This document shows, piece by piece, positions 1 through 8,001 of a DNA stretch of 64,000 nucleotides. The stretch's first letter is position 1. Every line of letters starts with the position of its first letter. Source of the stretch: a virus; the IMG/VR virus record IMGVR_UViG_3300031963_000044, positions 38,636-102,635 of that record. One strand, given 5' to 3'. The translations under genes were made by a program, and so were the position numbers. The notes below the pieces were generated by a model. It had not been told where the DNA came from and did no database searches. It was given only the letters and a program-made list of their open reading frames with translations.

Positions 1-162
1 CGTACTAGTATGAAGTTATTACGCTATCTCCACAATAAATACAAAAAGTGGGATATTGTTTGTGGTGTTTATAATACTGGTAAAGTACTTGTAAACGATT
101 ATGCTATGTATTGCTCAAATACTAAAGATTATAAGAAAATGTGGATTAAACCTCAAAATTAA
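1..162 (+). CDS. Partial gene: C-terminus of a lytic transglycosylase-like protein
   Basis: The gene is open at the window edge, so only its last 53 codons are seen (stop TAA at 160-162). The visible part contains CGVYNTGK and then NDYAMYC, resembling the end of lysozyme-fold lytic transglycosylases, where an AYNxG-type motif lines the glycan groove. Such enzymes cut peptidoglycan during phage entry or lysis. It is convergent with the LysM gene and the two ends overlap by 17 bases. The catalytic Glu would lie outside the window, so the call rests on one motif and the spacing around it; an unrelated protein is possible. Confidence 0.45.
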   Translation, partial: RTSMKLLRYLHNKYKKWDIVCGVYNTGKVLVNDYAMYCSNTKDYKKMWIKPQN

Positions 163-493
163 AAAGAAGAACATCATTAGGTTTTAAATCATTTTCATTC
201 TTTAAAAGTGTATTGAGTTCCATCGGATTCTTAATAATAAAATTACCCTTTTTATTTAACTTTGATAAAATACCGCTCATAGTGTCACCAGATGCGACTT
301 TATATATTAATGCAAAATATGGTTTATCGCCTTTTACATTATATTTTAAATTACCGGTTTCCATTAAGCAAGATTCTGAATAACCGCCCTTGCAAATACG
401 ATGTTCCCCCGGTTTTAATCCGGTTGCATCTTCATTAACAATTGATTTTCTTAAATCAATTAATTGTTTTTCTGTTATTATAATTTTAGCCAT
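146..493 (-). CDS. Small LysM-domain protein with N-terminal KIIITEKQL tag
   Basis: A 115-residue protein in two parts. Residues 1-21 form a tag, MAKIIITEKQL followed by a helix ending in IVNE. Residues 61-114 look like one LysM domain (YKVASGDTMSGIL, then LKPNDVLLF), a peptidoglycan-binding fold. Between them is a GEHRIC...C segment with two cysteines. The ATG at 493 overlaps the stop of the next upstream gene by one base (TAATG), so the two are probably translationally coupled. A wall-binding role is inferred from LysM; the tag may direct the protein into the head, as in other tagged proteins here. No catalytic domain is present. Confidence 0.65.
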   Translation of the reverse strand: MAKIIITEKQLIDLRKSIVNEDATGLKPGEHRICKGGYSESCLMETGNLKYNVKGDKPYFALIYKVASGDTMSGILSKLNKKGNFIIKNPMELNTLLKNENDLKPNDVLLFNFEV

Positions 494-858
494 TATTCTA
501 ATGTTAATAGATATTTTAGTTTATTAAATTGACCAAGCATTTCATCTCTTATATTTAATAAGTCAGTGTCTGTTTCGCCTGAAAATTCACCACTTAACGA
601 AATTAAAAACTCAACTGCTGAATCTATAAAGTCTTGAAGTGACATATTTTTTATGTCAAACAACTCAATTGTACCATCTGTTAATTCAAATCTTCCATAT
701 TTACCCATAGAGATTTCAACAAAGTCATCAATCAAACCACTTAATTCATCATATGTTTTACCATATGCGTTATGTTTTGCATAAGATTTTGTTTGCCAAT
801 GTAAAATTCTTAATTGTTGTTGTAATTCAACGAATGTCAAAACTATCGTGTCTTTCAT
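493..858 (-). CDS. Dps/ferritin-like helical protein (DUF5856-like)
   Basis: A 121-residue, all-helical protein. The start of the second helix reads LRILHWQTKSYAKH and is followed by YDELSGLIDDFVE. This resembles the ferroxidase-region pattern of Dps and other ferritin-like proteins (HW, then H, then D..E spaced by about one helix): His20, His29, Asp44/45 and Glu48 are the candidates. It also matches my memory of the phage family DUF5856. If it is a Dps relative it could bind iron or protect DNA, but it is shorter than a full Dps (about 160 residues), so a metal-free helical relative is equally possible. It sits 3 bases downstream of the 342-residue gene. Confidence 0.55.
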   Translation of the reverse strand: MKDTIVLTFVELQQQLRILHWQTKSYAKHNAYGKTYDELSGLIDDFVEISMGKYGRFELTDGTIELFDIKNMSLQDFIDSAVEFLISLSGEFSGETDTDLLNIRDEMLGQFNKLKYLLTLE

Positions 859-861
859 TTT

Positions 862-1890
862 TTATAAAAATAATTGTTTTATTATCATACCAAGAATATC
901 ATCAGTCTGAGGTATTAAACTAGATTTCTCTTGTTCTTTTTCTGGTTTTACTTCCTTATCAACATCTAAATCTTTAGTCATCTCAGAGCCAGAAAAATCA
1001 CTATTCCAAGCTTGTGTAGATTGTGGTGTCGATGCATATTTTTCAATTCCGTTAAGGACTGTGTTTTTTCCAAGTTTTGCTTCTAGCTCATCTGGACCAA
1101 TAAAATTAGCCACACCTAGATAATCAAGTAAACCTAAATACCATTTAGTTCTTCTCATCAAAGATCTAACTGATCTATTACCCCAAATTCTACCAACCCC
1201 ACCAACAACATATTTTGACCATAATGATGGGTCTAAATCTTTGTACGTTCTAAACGTTTTTGTTTTTGCTCCGGGTTTTAAAATATCTTTTATAGTATTT
1301 AAAAGACTTATTTTTTCACCAGAAGCGACCGCACCTTTTGCTGCGGTTTTAGTTGTGGTTGTACCTAATTTATATTCTTTAGCACCCTTCGCTAAAAGAG
1401 TAATCCATTCATTAATAACCTTCATAAGACCACCAATGACGGGTATTTTTTCGCCTTTCTTTAGAATTTGAATAAGTCTCGGTAAGATTTCATCGCTATT
1501 TTTTAACAACTTACCAAATTCAGGTACTTTTCTACCAGCATTTGCTAAATCAGAACTAGTTTTAGCACCTCTTAAAATCTTCGCTCCTTCACCACCTAGT
1601 TTAAGTACACCAATTACGGGTTTTGCAAACACATCTCCAAGATAGGGAATTGCTGAAATCATCGACAACATACCAAATAAATGGTCACCTTGTCGAATAT
1701 AATCTAACCCATTTACAATATCAACAACCCCAGTTGGGTCAAAAATACCTACAACATCCCCTAGCGTGTTCCACCAAGCAGCTTCGGTAATTACTTGTTT
1801 CTTTTCTGGATGTAATAAGAATAATGTCTCAACTACAAACTCTCTTTCAGCTAGAGATAGTAAACCCCATTTTATTTCTAATTCTTTCAT
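862..1890 (-). CDS. Hypothetical 342-residue protein with hydrophobic pre-toxin-like segment
   Basis: No family is recognised with certainty. Residues 1-36 are a helical leader ending in VITE, followed by AAWW; a bond after [LI]-x-E is what T4-type prohead proteases cut. Residues 45-100 contain DPTGVVDIVNGLDYI and then a Gly-rich hydrophobic stretch (SAIPYLGDVFAKPVIGVL), a layout like the pre-toxin helical hairpins that precede toxins in polymorphic secreted proteins. The rest is basic and helical, with no visible catalytic motif. A candidate promoter box lies 13 bases before the ATG at 1890. A virion-internal protein ejected with DNA is a plausible inference, not shown. Confidence 0.5.
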   Translation of the reverse strand: MKELEIKWGLLSLAEREFVVETLFLLHPEKKQVITEAAWWNTLGDVVGIFDPTGVVDIVNGLDYIRQGDHLFGMLSMISAIPYLGDVFAKPVIGVLKLGGEGAKILRGAKTSSDLANAGRKVPEFGKLLKNSDEILPRLIQILKKGEKIPVIGGLMKVINEWITLLAKGAKEYKLGTTTTKTAAKGAVASGEKISLLNTIKDILKPGAKTKTFRTYKDLDPSLWSKYVVGGVGRIWGNRSVRSLMRRTKWYLGLLDYLGVANFIGPDELEAKLGKNTVLNGIEKYASTPQSTQAWNSDFSGSEMTKDLDVDKEVKPEKEQEKSSLIPQTDDILGMIIKQLFL

Positions 1891-1903
1891 AACATCTTTT
1901 TGT

Positions 1904-1911
1904 ATAAATAT
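1904..1911 (-). promoter_or_regulatory. Candidate late promoter box ATATTTAT
   Basis: On the minus strand the sequence reads ATATTTAT, ending 13 bases before the ATG of the 342-residue gene. The same octamer recurs at a similar distance before several other operon-leading genes in this window. It is not the T4 late consensus TATAAATA in this orientation. The role is inferred from position and recurrence only. Confidence 0.35.
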
Positions 1912-1932
1912 ACTGACGTTATGAATAATTTA

Positions 1933-2166
1933 TTAATTTTTATTTTCCAAAAGATAAATTTTCCTTTCCAAATAAAATTTTGCTTTTTTTAAATCCTCTA
2001 ACTCTTTATTGGGGTCTTTTTTACCTGATCTAGCGACATATTTAACTACGTTAAAAAGATAAGCGTCTTTTTCCAAAGACCATGCTTCACAAACTTTTAT
2101 CACTTCATAGACATTTTCTTTTCCACCATAATGATTTGGGTGGTTAACCATTTCTTTATTTTCCAT
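1933..2166 (-). CDS. DUF3310 family protein
   Basis: A 77-residue protein with the signature of DUF3310: VNHPNHYGG near the N-terminus, then EVIKVCEAW, FNVVKYVARSGKK and ELEDLKKAKFYLER. The family is common in tailed phages and includes the T7 gp1.7 nucleotide kinase in a longer form; the short version consists mainly of this conserved domain. A role in nucleotide metabolism is thus known for one relative and inferred here. It stands alone between short A/T-rich gaps on the minus strand. The start at 2166 gives the usual family N-terminus. Confidence 0.85.
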   Translation of the reverse strand: MENKEMVNHPNHYGGKENVYEVIKVCEAWSLEKDAYLFNVVKYVARSGKKDPNKELEDLKKAKFYLERKIYLLENKN

Positions 2167-2206
2167 CTAAAATTTTACAGAAAAATAAAAAAAACAACTT
2201 AAATTG

Positions 2207-3031
2207 TCAACTAAATTCAAAGTTATCAATTATTTCGGATAACTCATCATATAAATGTTTTAATTGTTTAATAAAATTATCCCATAAAGGTTGATTATAT
2301 TCTTTAAATAAATTTAAAACGACTAAATATTCTGGTATAATTTCATCATCAAATGGTTCAATTAGGTGTTGAAATTCAGATGTTAACTTTAGCTTTTCAA
2401 GTAAATTAGTAAAATCGTCAACATTTTCCTCTCTACCAGACATTTTTCTTATTATTTTTTTTGCTTTTGGTAGTATTTCATATCCTTCAGCAAGATGTAC
2501 AACAATGTTTTTTAGAGTATTTTTTAAATCATTTAATTCTTCTCTATTATTAACATAATTTAATTCATTCAAAATTTCATTATGTAATGCTTCTAGAATT
2601 TCGCCCGTCCACGCTCTAAATTCTATGCTGGTACCGTAATAAGTTTCAACGTTTTTACTATCATAATAACTTAAATACTCATCAGTTTGTGACGTTGTTA
2701 AATCAGGGTCCGTTGCATGTAAAAACTCATGATATAGTTTATTATATAAATCCTTATCAGATTTAATTAGTAAAGGATTTACAATAAGTTCAATATCAAA
2801 CAATTTTTTATTTGTACTTACATCTTGAACGTGAGCATAATGATTTATAGATGTGTCCAAATAAACAGTAACCTCATACATTGTCCCATCGTCAACCCTA
2901 ACAACAATATCATCAACTTTTTCCCGATTAAAAACTTTTTTTTTCTTTTTAAGTTTAAAAATTTTGGGAATTAAGTTTTTAATATTGCGTTTTGTCGCAA
3001 TATCCAATCTATGACGTATTGTGTCACCCAT
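2207..3031 (-). CDS. Putative zinc metallopeptidase (HExxH)
   Basis: A 274-residue protein with a zincin motif, YHEFLHATDP, at residues 100-109 (His101, Glu102, His105). A likely third ligand follows in SIEFRAW (Glu137), the E-x-x-A pattern usual for gluzincin-like enzymes. The N-terminal third is a basic then beta-rich region and the C-terminal half is helical. Substrate and location are unknown; there is no signal peptide and no membrane segment. The ATG shares its A with the TAA of the upstream 45-residue gene. A second HExxH protein at 59927-60685 has the same order of motifs but little other obvious similarity. Confidence 0.6.
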   Translation of the reverse strand: MGDTIRHRLDIATKRNIKNLIPKIFKLKKKKKVFNREKVDDIVVRVDDGTMYEVTVYLDTSINHYAHVQDVSTNKKLFDIELIVNPLLIKSDKDLYNKLYHEFLHATDPDLTTSQTDEYLSYYDSKNVETYYGTSIEFRAWTGEILEALHNEILNELNYVNNREELNDLKNTLKNIVVHLAEGYEILPKAKKIIRKMSGREENVDDFTNLLEKLKLTSEFQHLIEPFDDEIIPEYLVVLNLFKEYNQPLWDNFIKQLKHLYDELSEIIDNFEFS

Positions 3032-3168
3032 TAACGCTTATAGTACTTTTGAATTGTGTTCTTAATTGATTCACTTACAACTTTAGAATTTGATTGAACA
3101 GCTTGTTGAACTTGCTGTTGTGTCTGTTGTTGTTGAGTTGTTGTCTTATTTTTGCATCCGCAGCCCAT
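3031..3168 (-). CDS. Small Gln-rich protein starting MGCGCK
   Basis: A 45-residue gene, easily missed by length filters. It begins MGCGCKNKTTTQQQQTQQQV and ends IKNTIQKYYKR. There are two N-terminal cysteines, a polar Gln/Thr stretch and a basic helix. Its TAA overlaps the ATG of the metallopeptidase gene by one base, which supports both starts. No family function is known to me; the clustered N-terminal cysteines could bind a metal or an Fe-S cluster or form disulfides, but this is speculation. It leads a minus-strand unit and faces the divergent plus-strand gene at 3240. Confidence 0.7.
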   Translation of the reverse strand: MGCGCKNKTTTQQQQTQQQVQQAVQSNSKVVSESIKNTIQKYYKR

Positions 3169-3185
3169 GTTTAATTATTTTTAAG

Positions 3186-3193
3186 ATATTTAT
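3186..3193 (+). promoter_or_regulatory. Candidate promoter box ATATTTAT (plus strand)
   Basis: This ATATTTAT reads towards the plus-strand gene at 3240, 46 bases before its ATG, a longer distance than in other examples. It shares the 71-base divergent intergenic region with a box of the same sequence on the other strand, so the region probably holds two back-to-back promoters. Confidence 0.25.
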
Positions 3194-3200
3194 TTATATA

Positions 3201-3208
3201 ATAAATAT
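3201..3208 (-). promoter_or_regulatory. Candidate promoter box ATATTTAT (minus strand)
   Basis: Read on the minus strand the box is ATATTTAT, 32 bases before the ATG of the MGCGCK gene. It forms an A/T-only near-palindrome with the plus-strand copy, so the assignment of either one is uncertain. Confidence 0.3.
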
Positions 3209-3239
3209 TCTAGGATTTGGAATAAATAAAGATTAAACG

Positions 3240-4289
3240 ATGAAAGAGAGATTAAAATTAATTAAAGAAGCGATTAAAGAGGAATTCAATAAAAATGTTT
3301 TTGTACTAAACCAGCCTATGTGGACGGTGTTTAACAATGATATTAATAAAATAATTAACTTTTTAAACAAAAAAAATTATGATAGAATTGATATTCCGAT
3401 GTCTTTATCAATTTATAACAATGAACTAACAAAATTACCGGATAACTTAAATATAAATGGTAGTTTGATACTAATGGCAAAAAATTTAATAGAGTTACCA
3501 AAAAATTTAACGGTTCGTGGAAATATAGACGCTAGAGACACAAGTATTGTCAATTTACCTGAAGATGTAACATTAATAAGAGGTAATTTTTATCCTAGTA
3601 TAGAGTTGGGAAGTAAAAAAAGAAGAGACAATAATGAATGGAATCTTGATTTAGTAGCTAAAGATAGTGTTGGAGAAAGAGCAAATGCTTTATACAAATA
3701 TATAACCAAAACCTTTGATGACTCAGAATTTGATAATATCAATAATTTTGATGTTTATGATATCATTCCAGAACCAACTAAATACGAAAAAATGTTTCGA
3801 TTTGAAATACCAAAATTAGATAATAGTGAGTGGGCGGTTGGAACATATTATGAAACAGAAGGTACAGCAATAGAATTTAAAAAAGATGAAATTGAAACCA
3901 TTGTTGATAGTCTTGATATTGATGTGATTGAACCGTATTTAAATAAAAAACAAATGTTAAAAGACGCATTAGAATATATTTCAGATGCAATATATGATGA
4001 CCCAGAAGGATGGGGAATTGATCCTGATGATATTGATGAAGATGGTGGATATAATGAAGATGTAATTTCAGAAAGAATTGATTTTTATTCTGAATTGGCT
4101 AGAGAAGATATTATTCAATTTTATAAGGATAATGGTATGGAAAATAAGATAAATGATTACTTAATACTTAAGGATTTTGTTGCTGATATTATAGAAAGTG
4201 ATGGTTTTGATTTCTTAGATCAATATTACAATAATATTGGTGAACAAAGAATTAATTTAAACGACTATTATATTGCGAGAATAGATTGA
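3240..4289 (+). CDS. LPxxL-repeat protein, 349 residues
   Basis: The N-terminus MKERLKLIKEAIKEEF is helical and weakly like the tags on other proteins here. Residues about 45-120 hold degenerate beta repeats: LPDNLNINGSLIL, LPKNLTVRGNID, LPEDVTLIRGN. These are the same type as the near-perfect LPDNLHVGGSLYL array at 63763-64000. The remaining two thirds are very acidic, with a DDPEGWGIDPDDIDEDGG loop, and show no known motif. Such repeats form an open beta-solenoid like leucine-rich repeats and usually bind other molecules. It is one of the few plus-strand genes, in an apparent accessory island with the next gene. Function unknown. Confidence 0.65.
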   Translation: MKERLKLIKEAIKEEFNKNVFVLNQPMWTVFNNDINKIINFLNKKNYDRIDIPMSLSIYNNELTKLPDNLNINGSLILMAKNLIELPKNLTVRGNIDARDTSIVNLPEDVTLIRGNFYPSIELGSKKRRDNNEWNLDLVAKDSVGERANALYKYITKTFDDSEFDNINNFDVYDIIPEPTKYEKMFRFEIPKLDNSEWAVGTYYETEGTAIEFKKDEIETIVDSLDIDVIEPYLNKKQMLKDALEYISDAIYDDPEGWGIDPDDIDEDGGYNEDVISERIDFYSELAREDIIQFYKDNGMENKINDYLILKDFVADIIESDGFDFLDQYYNNIGEQRINLNDYYIARID

Positions 4290-4319
4290 TTTTTTTAACA
4301 AAAAAATTATTTTGTTTTT

Positions 4320-5078
4320 ATGGAAACAAAAAAAGAAGAATCTAAAGTAAATTTCATGTTGAGTCCTGATTGGATTATTCAACAACCAATCGATTTTGAA
4401 CATAAAAAATATGTCCTTTTATCATTTTTAAAGAAATGTGAGGAAAAATTCAGTCAAGGTGAAATTTATCCATATTTTATAGAATTGTCATTACATTTTG
4501 CAAATGCTCATGTTCTTGAAAAAGAACACAAAATATTTTATACAGATAAAGTATTCAAATCTGCGGATGATGAACTTTTGATAAATGAATTAAAGAGTAT
4601 TAAAATTCCAGATTTTTCACCAAATGAGAATTTAGAATTAATAAAAATAAATAAATTTTTTGGACTCAGAATTTATGAATATTTTTCTGTTGCAAAATCA
4701 ATGTGGACATTAGCGTTTGAATCCACAAACTTAAGATTTAAAAGAAATAAATCAAATTGTGATTTGAATAAAGGTTTTGTTATTTATAAGAATTTATTTA
4801 ATAAGAAAAATTATATTTGGGAATACTCAATTGAAAACGAAATAAAAAGTATAGATAACAAATGTATATTTAATTTAATTCTTGAGATTGAAACTGAAAT
4901 TAAGAGTCCACTAAGAACTATAAAAAAATACACAACATTTAATCAAGAAGTTGTTAACTCACTACCAGTTATTGAAATGTTTTCAACACAGAACTTCCCT
5001 GTTTCTGGTACGCTGGCCCCCATTTTTAAAAGAAAACTTATGAGTTATATATATCAGAACAAGAGAAAAGAAGACTAA
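4320..5078 (+). CDS. Hypothetical protein, 252 residues
   Basis: I do not recognise this gene. It is a soluble mixed helical/beta protein with no signal peptide, no membrane segment and few cysteines. The C-terminus is basic (FKRKLMSYIYQNKRKED). It follows the LPxxL-repeat gene by 30 bases on the same strand, so they may be cotranscribed, and is convergent with the glutaredoxin gene with a gap of only 3 bases. Codon use and A/T content match the neighbours, which supports a real gene. Confidence 0.55.
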   Translation: METKKEESKVNFMLSPDWIIQQPIDFEHKKYVLLSFLKKCEEKFSQGEIYPYFIELSLHFANAHVLEKEHKIFYTDKVFKSADDELLINELKSIKIPDFSPNENLELIKINKFFGLRIYEYFSVAKSMWTLAFESTNLRFKRNKSNCDLNKGFVIYKNLFNKKNYIWEYSIENEIKSIDNKCIFNLILEIETEIKSPLRTIKKYTTFNQEVVNSLPVIEMFSTQNFPVSGTLAPIFKRKLMSYIYQNKRKED

Positions 5079-5081
5079 AAA

Positions 5082-5360
5082 TTAAATTCTTTTTTTAATA
5101 ATTTCAATAGCCTCACTTATTTCATTATAATCTCTACTTGGAGCAAAAAGTTCTGCTTTTGTTGTACCTTCTTCAATTATCATAAACGCGGGAACAAACT
5201 CGTTTTGTGTTACCTCCTTAAACAAATCATATTCCAACTCATTTTCATCAATATCCAAATCATGATATGTAATATTATTCTCAGATAACATATTTTTCAT
5301 TATGTCGCAAAAAGGACAACCTTTCATTGTATAAACAACCAATATTTTATTTGTTTTCAT
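5082..5360 (-). CDS. Glutaredoxin-like protein
   Basis: A 92-residue thioredoxin-fold protein with the redox motif CPFC directly after the first strand (ILVVYTMKGCPFC), then YHDLDIDEN, and the cis-Pro region as FVPAFMII. This is the standard glutaredoxin plan. T4-type phages use such proteins to donate electrons to ribonucleotide reductase; that partner is not in this window, so the link is inferred. The ATG at 5360 is preferred over an in-frame TTG at 5372 and overlaps the upstream gene by 14 bases. Confidence 0.85.
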   Translation of the reverse strand: MKTNKILVVYTMKGCPFCDIMKNMLSENNITYHDLDIDENELEYDLFKEVTQNEFVPAFMIIEEGTTKAELFAPSRDYNEISEAIEIIKKRI

Positions 5361-5712
5361 TATTTTTTGCAATTTTTTTTAAACCCATTATGAATAGATT
5401 TAAATCATTAATATTTTCTGGTTTATAAAAAATTTTAATTTTCGTTTCACCATTAATTGACTTAAAGTATATAAACAGATTTTGAGTTGTTTTTATGATT
5501 ATCTCCTCACTATCAATTTTAAATTCATTAATACTATTAACATTTTTATATTCAAAATATAACTTATTATCGTTCTTTAATAAATCTTGATATTTGATTT
5601 TAAAACTTTCACCAAAACTAATGACGGAATGAAAAAATTTATCATTTCCCTTTAATAGATTCAATATTTCATAATCATTTTTAAAAAATAAAGTGGTAGT
5701 TTCGTTATACAT
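5347..5712 (-). CDS. Hypothetical protein, 121 residues
   Basis: No family recognised. The protein starts MYNETTTLFFKNDYEIL, is Lys- and Phe-rich, and looks mainly beta in the middle (repeated FEYKN, IIIKTTQNLFIYF) with a C-terminal helix. The ATG at 5712, five bases after the preceding stop, fits better than a TTG at 5730 that would lie inside the preceding gene. It belongs to a tight minus-strand cluster with the 90-residue gene and glutaredoxin. Confidence 0.55.
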   Translation of the reverse strand: MYNETTTLFFKNDYEILNLLKGNDKFFHSVISFGESFKIKYQDLLKNDNKLYFEYKNVNSINEFKIDSEEIIIKTTQNLFIYFKSINGETKIKIFYKPENINDLNLFIMGLKKIAKNNENK

Positions 5713-5717
5713 TTTAA

Positions 5718-5990
5718 TTAATTTAAACAAATTTGACCAATCTTAGTTGAAATGAATGTCTTGTCTATTTTTTTGTTTGTGGTTAATGCGACCACAATTT
5801 CAATTAATTGTTTTTTGGTTAATTCGGCTTCTTTGGTTTCTGCATAATTTTCATAGGATTTATTCTTGATTTCTTCATAAAATTTTTCTCTATCGGACTC
5901 ACCAATTAAAGCCAATAAATCATTAGGATTTTTTTCAAAAAAATTAATTATATTATTTAAATAAATTTCAACCTCAATATTTTTATGCAT
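5718..5990 (-). CDS. Hypothetical protein, 90 residues
   Basis: A small, largely helical acidic protein. The region IYLNNIINFFEKNPNDLLAL is followed by IGESDREKFYEEI and a C-terminal helix. It resembles a short protein seen in many related phages, but I know no function. The ATG at 5990 overlaps the end of the 662-residue gene by 8 bases, so translation is probably coupled to it. No nucleic-acid-binding or catalytic motif is visible. Confidence 0.6.
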   Translation of the reverse strand: MHKNIEVEIYLNNIINFFEKNPNDLLALIGESDREKFYEEIKNKSYENYAETKEAELTKKQLIEIVVALTTNKKIDKTFISTKIGQICLN

Positions 5991-7971
5991 ATTTAATAAC
6001 TAATATGTTTTTAATTTCCTCACTTCTTTTATCCAAATTAGGTAAATCCGCTAAATCCACCCATTGAACAGATTTCATTTCTAATAGCGATTCGGGTAAT
6101 TTTACTAGGTTTGGATTATCTGATATGCTAAAAAATTCTAAATTTTCACAATTTACAATTGTTTCTGGTAAAGTTTTCAAAACTCTCCTTAGAGTTAAAA
6201 TTCTTAAGTTAGTAAAGTTACCAATATTATCTGGAATATCTATAGCTATATTTATATTTTTATCATTGTTTTCAATATTAATAATTTCAACACTTTCTGG
6301 GATTGTTTCAAATATATTGTAATCAGGGTATAATCTAATTACTTTTGTAATTTCAGCGTCCGGTAATTTTATATCAACACTATTAGTATTAAATTCTGAA
6401 ATACTTGATATTATTTCCTTCCTCATTGAGTTTTTTATTGTTGCCATTTCTGGTAATAATAAGAATTCAATTTCATTTGAACTTAATTTATTTGATGAGG
6501 TTTTAATCGAGTTGGCTAGTTCTTTTATTTTCTGAAGTCTAAGTTCTTTCATTTTTGGAAGGTTCAGTTTAAGTAGAACAAAATCGCTAGGTGTTAAATC
6601 TTTTATTGATGCATGTTTAATATGCTCAAATCGTCTATTGATATAATAACTTCTAACAGTAGATGGACTTCCAGAAATCATTTCTTTAGTAATATTTCTA
6701 TCATTAGCATAGGATAAATATTTTTTCATTAAATCCGATGTTAAATTTAAATATTGTTCCGTAGTTAAAGTTGGTGAACCTATTTCAAGCCACATTCCCG
6801 TTACTTCCTCCGGTTTTTTATTAACTTCCGCCGCTATTCTATTAAAATATTCGATAGGATTTTCTCCAACCGCTGAACTAGATATATTTTGAAGTCTATT
6901 AACCATAATTAATTCCTCTTCACTAAATGGTCTCCAAATAAATAAATTTCTTAAATTTTTAATTCTTGGTATTTTTTCTACAATCGTATCCCAACTGGTA
7001 ATGCGACTTCCTGAGAAATTACCACTATTTGTTATGTCAGCAAGATAATAATTAGTATCATCGTCAACTAAAATAACAAAATATTTATTTATTGGCTCTT
7101 CCTCATTTAAATCAAAAACAAAGTACATTGTTCTTTCTTTACCCATCGAACCAAATCTGTATGAATAATAATAATTTGAGTCTTGAGGTGGTCTAGATAT
7201 ACACCAAGATGCTTTATCGGAACCTAATCTAACACACTGCTCTTTGCTTTCTGGTTCAAAGATAAGTAAATTATCTTTATTATATATTTTTTTTATACTA
7301 CTATATTTTTCTTCACCTGAAAAATCACTTTTTTTAGTTTGCCCAAAAGTTCGATATAAATCATCAAAAAAATATTCAAACTCTTGCTCGTTTTTAAAGT
7401 CTAATAAACTTTTTGCTTCAAGAGGTATACTAAACATATTTTCAGTAAAAAAACTTATACTTGCAAGTAATATGTTTTCGTCTATATTTTTTATTTTTTT
7501 TGAAATCTTATCATAGATTATTTTTGAATAGTTACTTTGAACCATTTCTTTAAAAGATTCAAAATCTTTAAAATTTTTAAAGTTCGAATCTTTTTCAGAT
7601 AATTCGTCTTTAATTTCATTAAAATATTTTACAGTTTTCTTTAGCATTGGGTCAACCGTTCCGCCCATTACTTTCTTAAAGTAAGAAATAATATTTTCTT
7701 TTTGTTTTTTTGATTCTTTTTCACTTTCTTTTTCTTTAACTAATGATTTTAAATCCTCATAGTTATATTTAGTAATATCTCTCTGTGATGGTTCTAGTGA
7801 TTGTTGGTAATTCTCAAATGAATTAATAATATTAACGATATTTTCATCGGAATCATCAGTTTCTTGTTTAAATTTGTCTAACATCGTTTTTTTAATTCCA
7901 CTAGACAATTCATTTAACAAAATGGTGGATTCTTGTACTAGAATTTTTTTAAGAACTTCTAATGTTTTCAT
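5983..7971 (-). CDS. WC-domain plus leucine-rich-repeat protein, 662 residues
   Basis: Three parts are visible. Residues 1-21 form a helical leader, MKTLEVLKKILVQES, then ILLNE, like the tags on other proteins here. After a highly charged coiled-coil region, around residue 250, comes the motif CVRLGSDKASWCIS, then a run of tyrosines, G..RTMYFVFD and WDTIVEKI. The same motif occurs in the proteins at 21192-22115 and 23398-24264. From about residue 520 the protein is a leucine-rich repeat region (DIPDNIGNFTNLRILTLRR, LPETIVNCENLEFFSI, LPESLLEM). The WC domain has no function known to me; LRRs usually bind a partner. The combination suggests an effector or anti-host factor, which is inference. 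Confidence 0.65.
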   Translation of the reverse strand: MKTLEVLKKILVQESTILLNELSSGIKKTMLDKFKQETDDSDENIVNIINSFENYQQSLEPSQRDITKYNYEDLKSLVKEKESEKESKKQKENIISYFKKVMGGTVDPMLKKTVKYFNEIKDELSEKDSNFKNFKDFESFKEMVQSNYSKIIYDKISKKIKNIDENILLASISFFTENMFSIPLEAKSLLDFKNEQEFEYFFDDLYRTFGQTKKSDFSGEEKYSSIKKIYNKDNLLIFEPESKEQCVRLGSDKASWCISRPPQDSNYYYSYRFGSMGKERTMYFVFDLNEEEPINKYFVILVDDDTNYYLADITNSGNFSGSRITSWDTIVEKIPRIKNLRNLFIWRPFSEEELIMVNRLQNISSSAVGENPIEYFNRIAAEVNKKPEEVTGMWLEIGSPTLTTEQYLNLTSDLMKKYLSYANDRNITKEMISGSPSTVRSYYINRRFEHIKHASIKDLTPSDFVLLKLNLPKMKELRLQKIKELANSIKTSSNKLSSNEIEFLLLPEMATIKNSMRKEIISSISEFNTNSVDIKLPDAEITKVIRLYPDYNIFETIPESVEIINIENNDKNINIAIDIPDNIGNFTNLRILTLRRVLKTLPETIVNCENLEFFSISDNPNLVKLPESLLEMKSVQWVDLADLPNLDKRSEEIKNILVIKYA

Positions 7972-8001
7972 TAGATTTTATAATTTTAAATTAATTTATT
8001 A

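Noticed and set aside
4297-4316. Hairpin AACAAAA/TTTTGTT between two plus-strand genes as terminator
   Set aside because: Only A/T pairs except one and overlaps the leader of the next gene; too weak to call.
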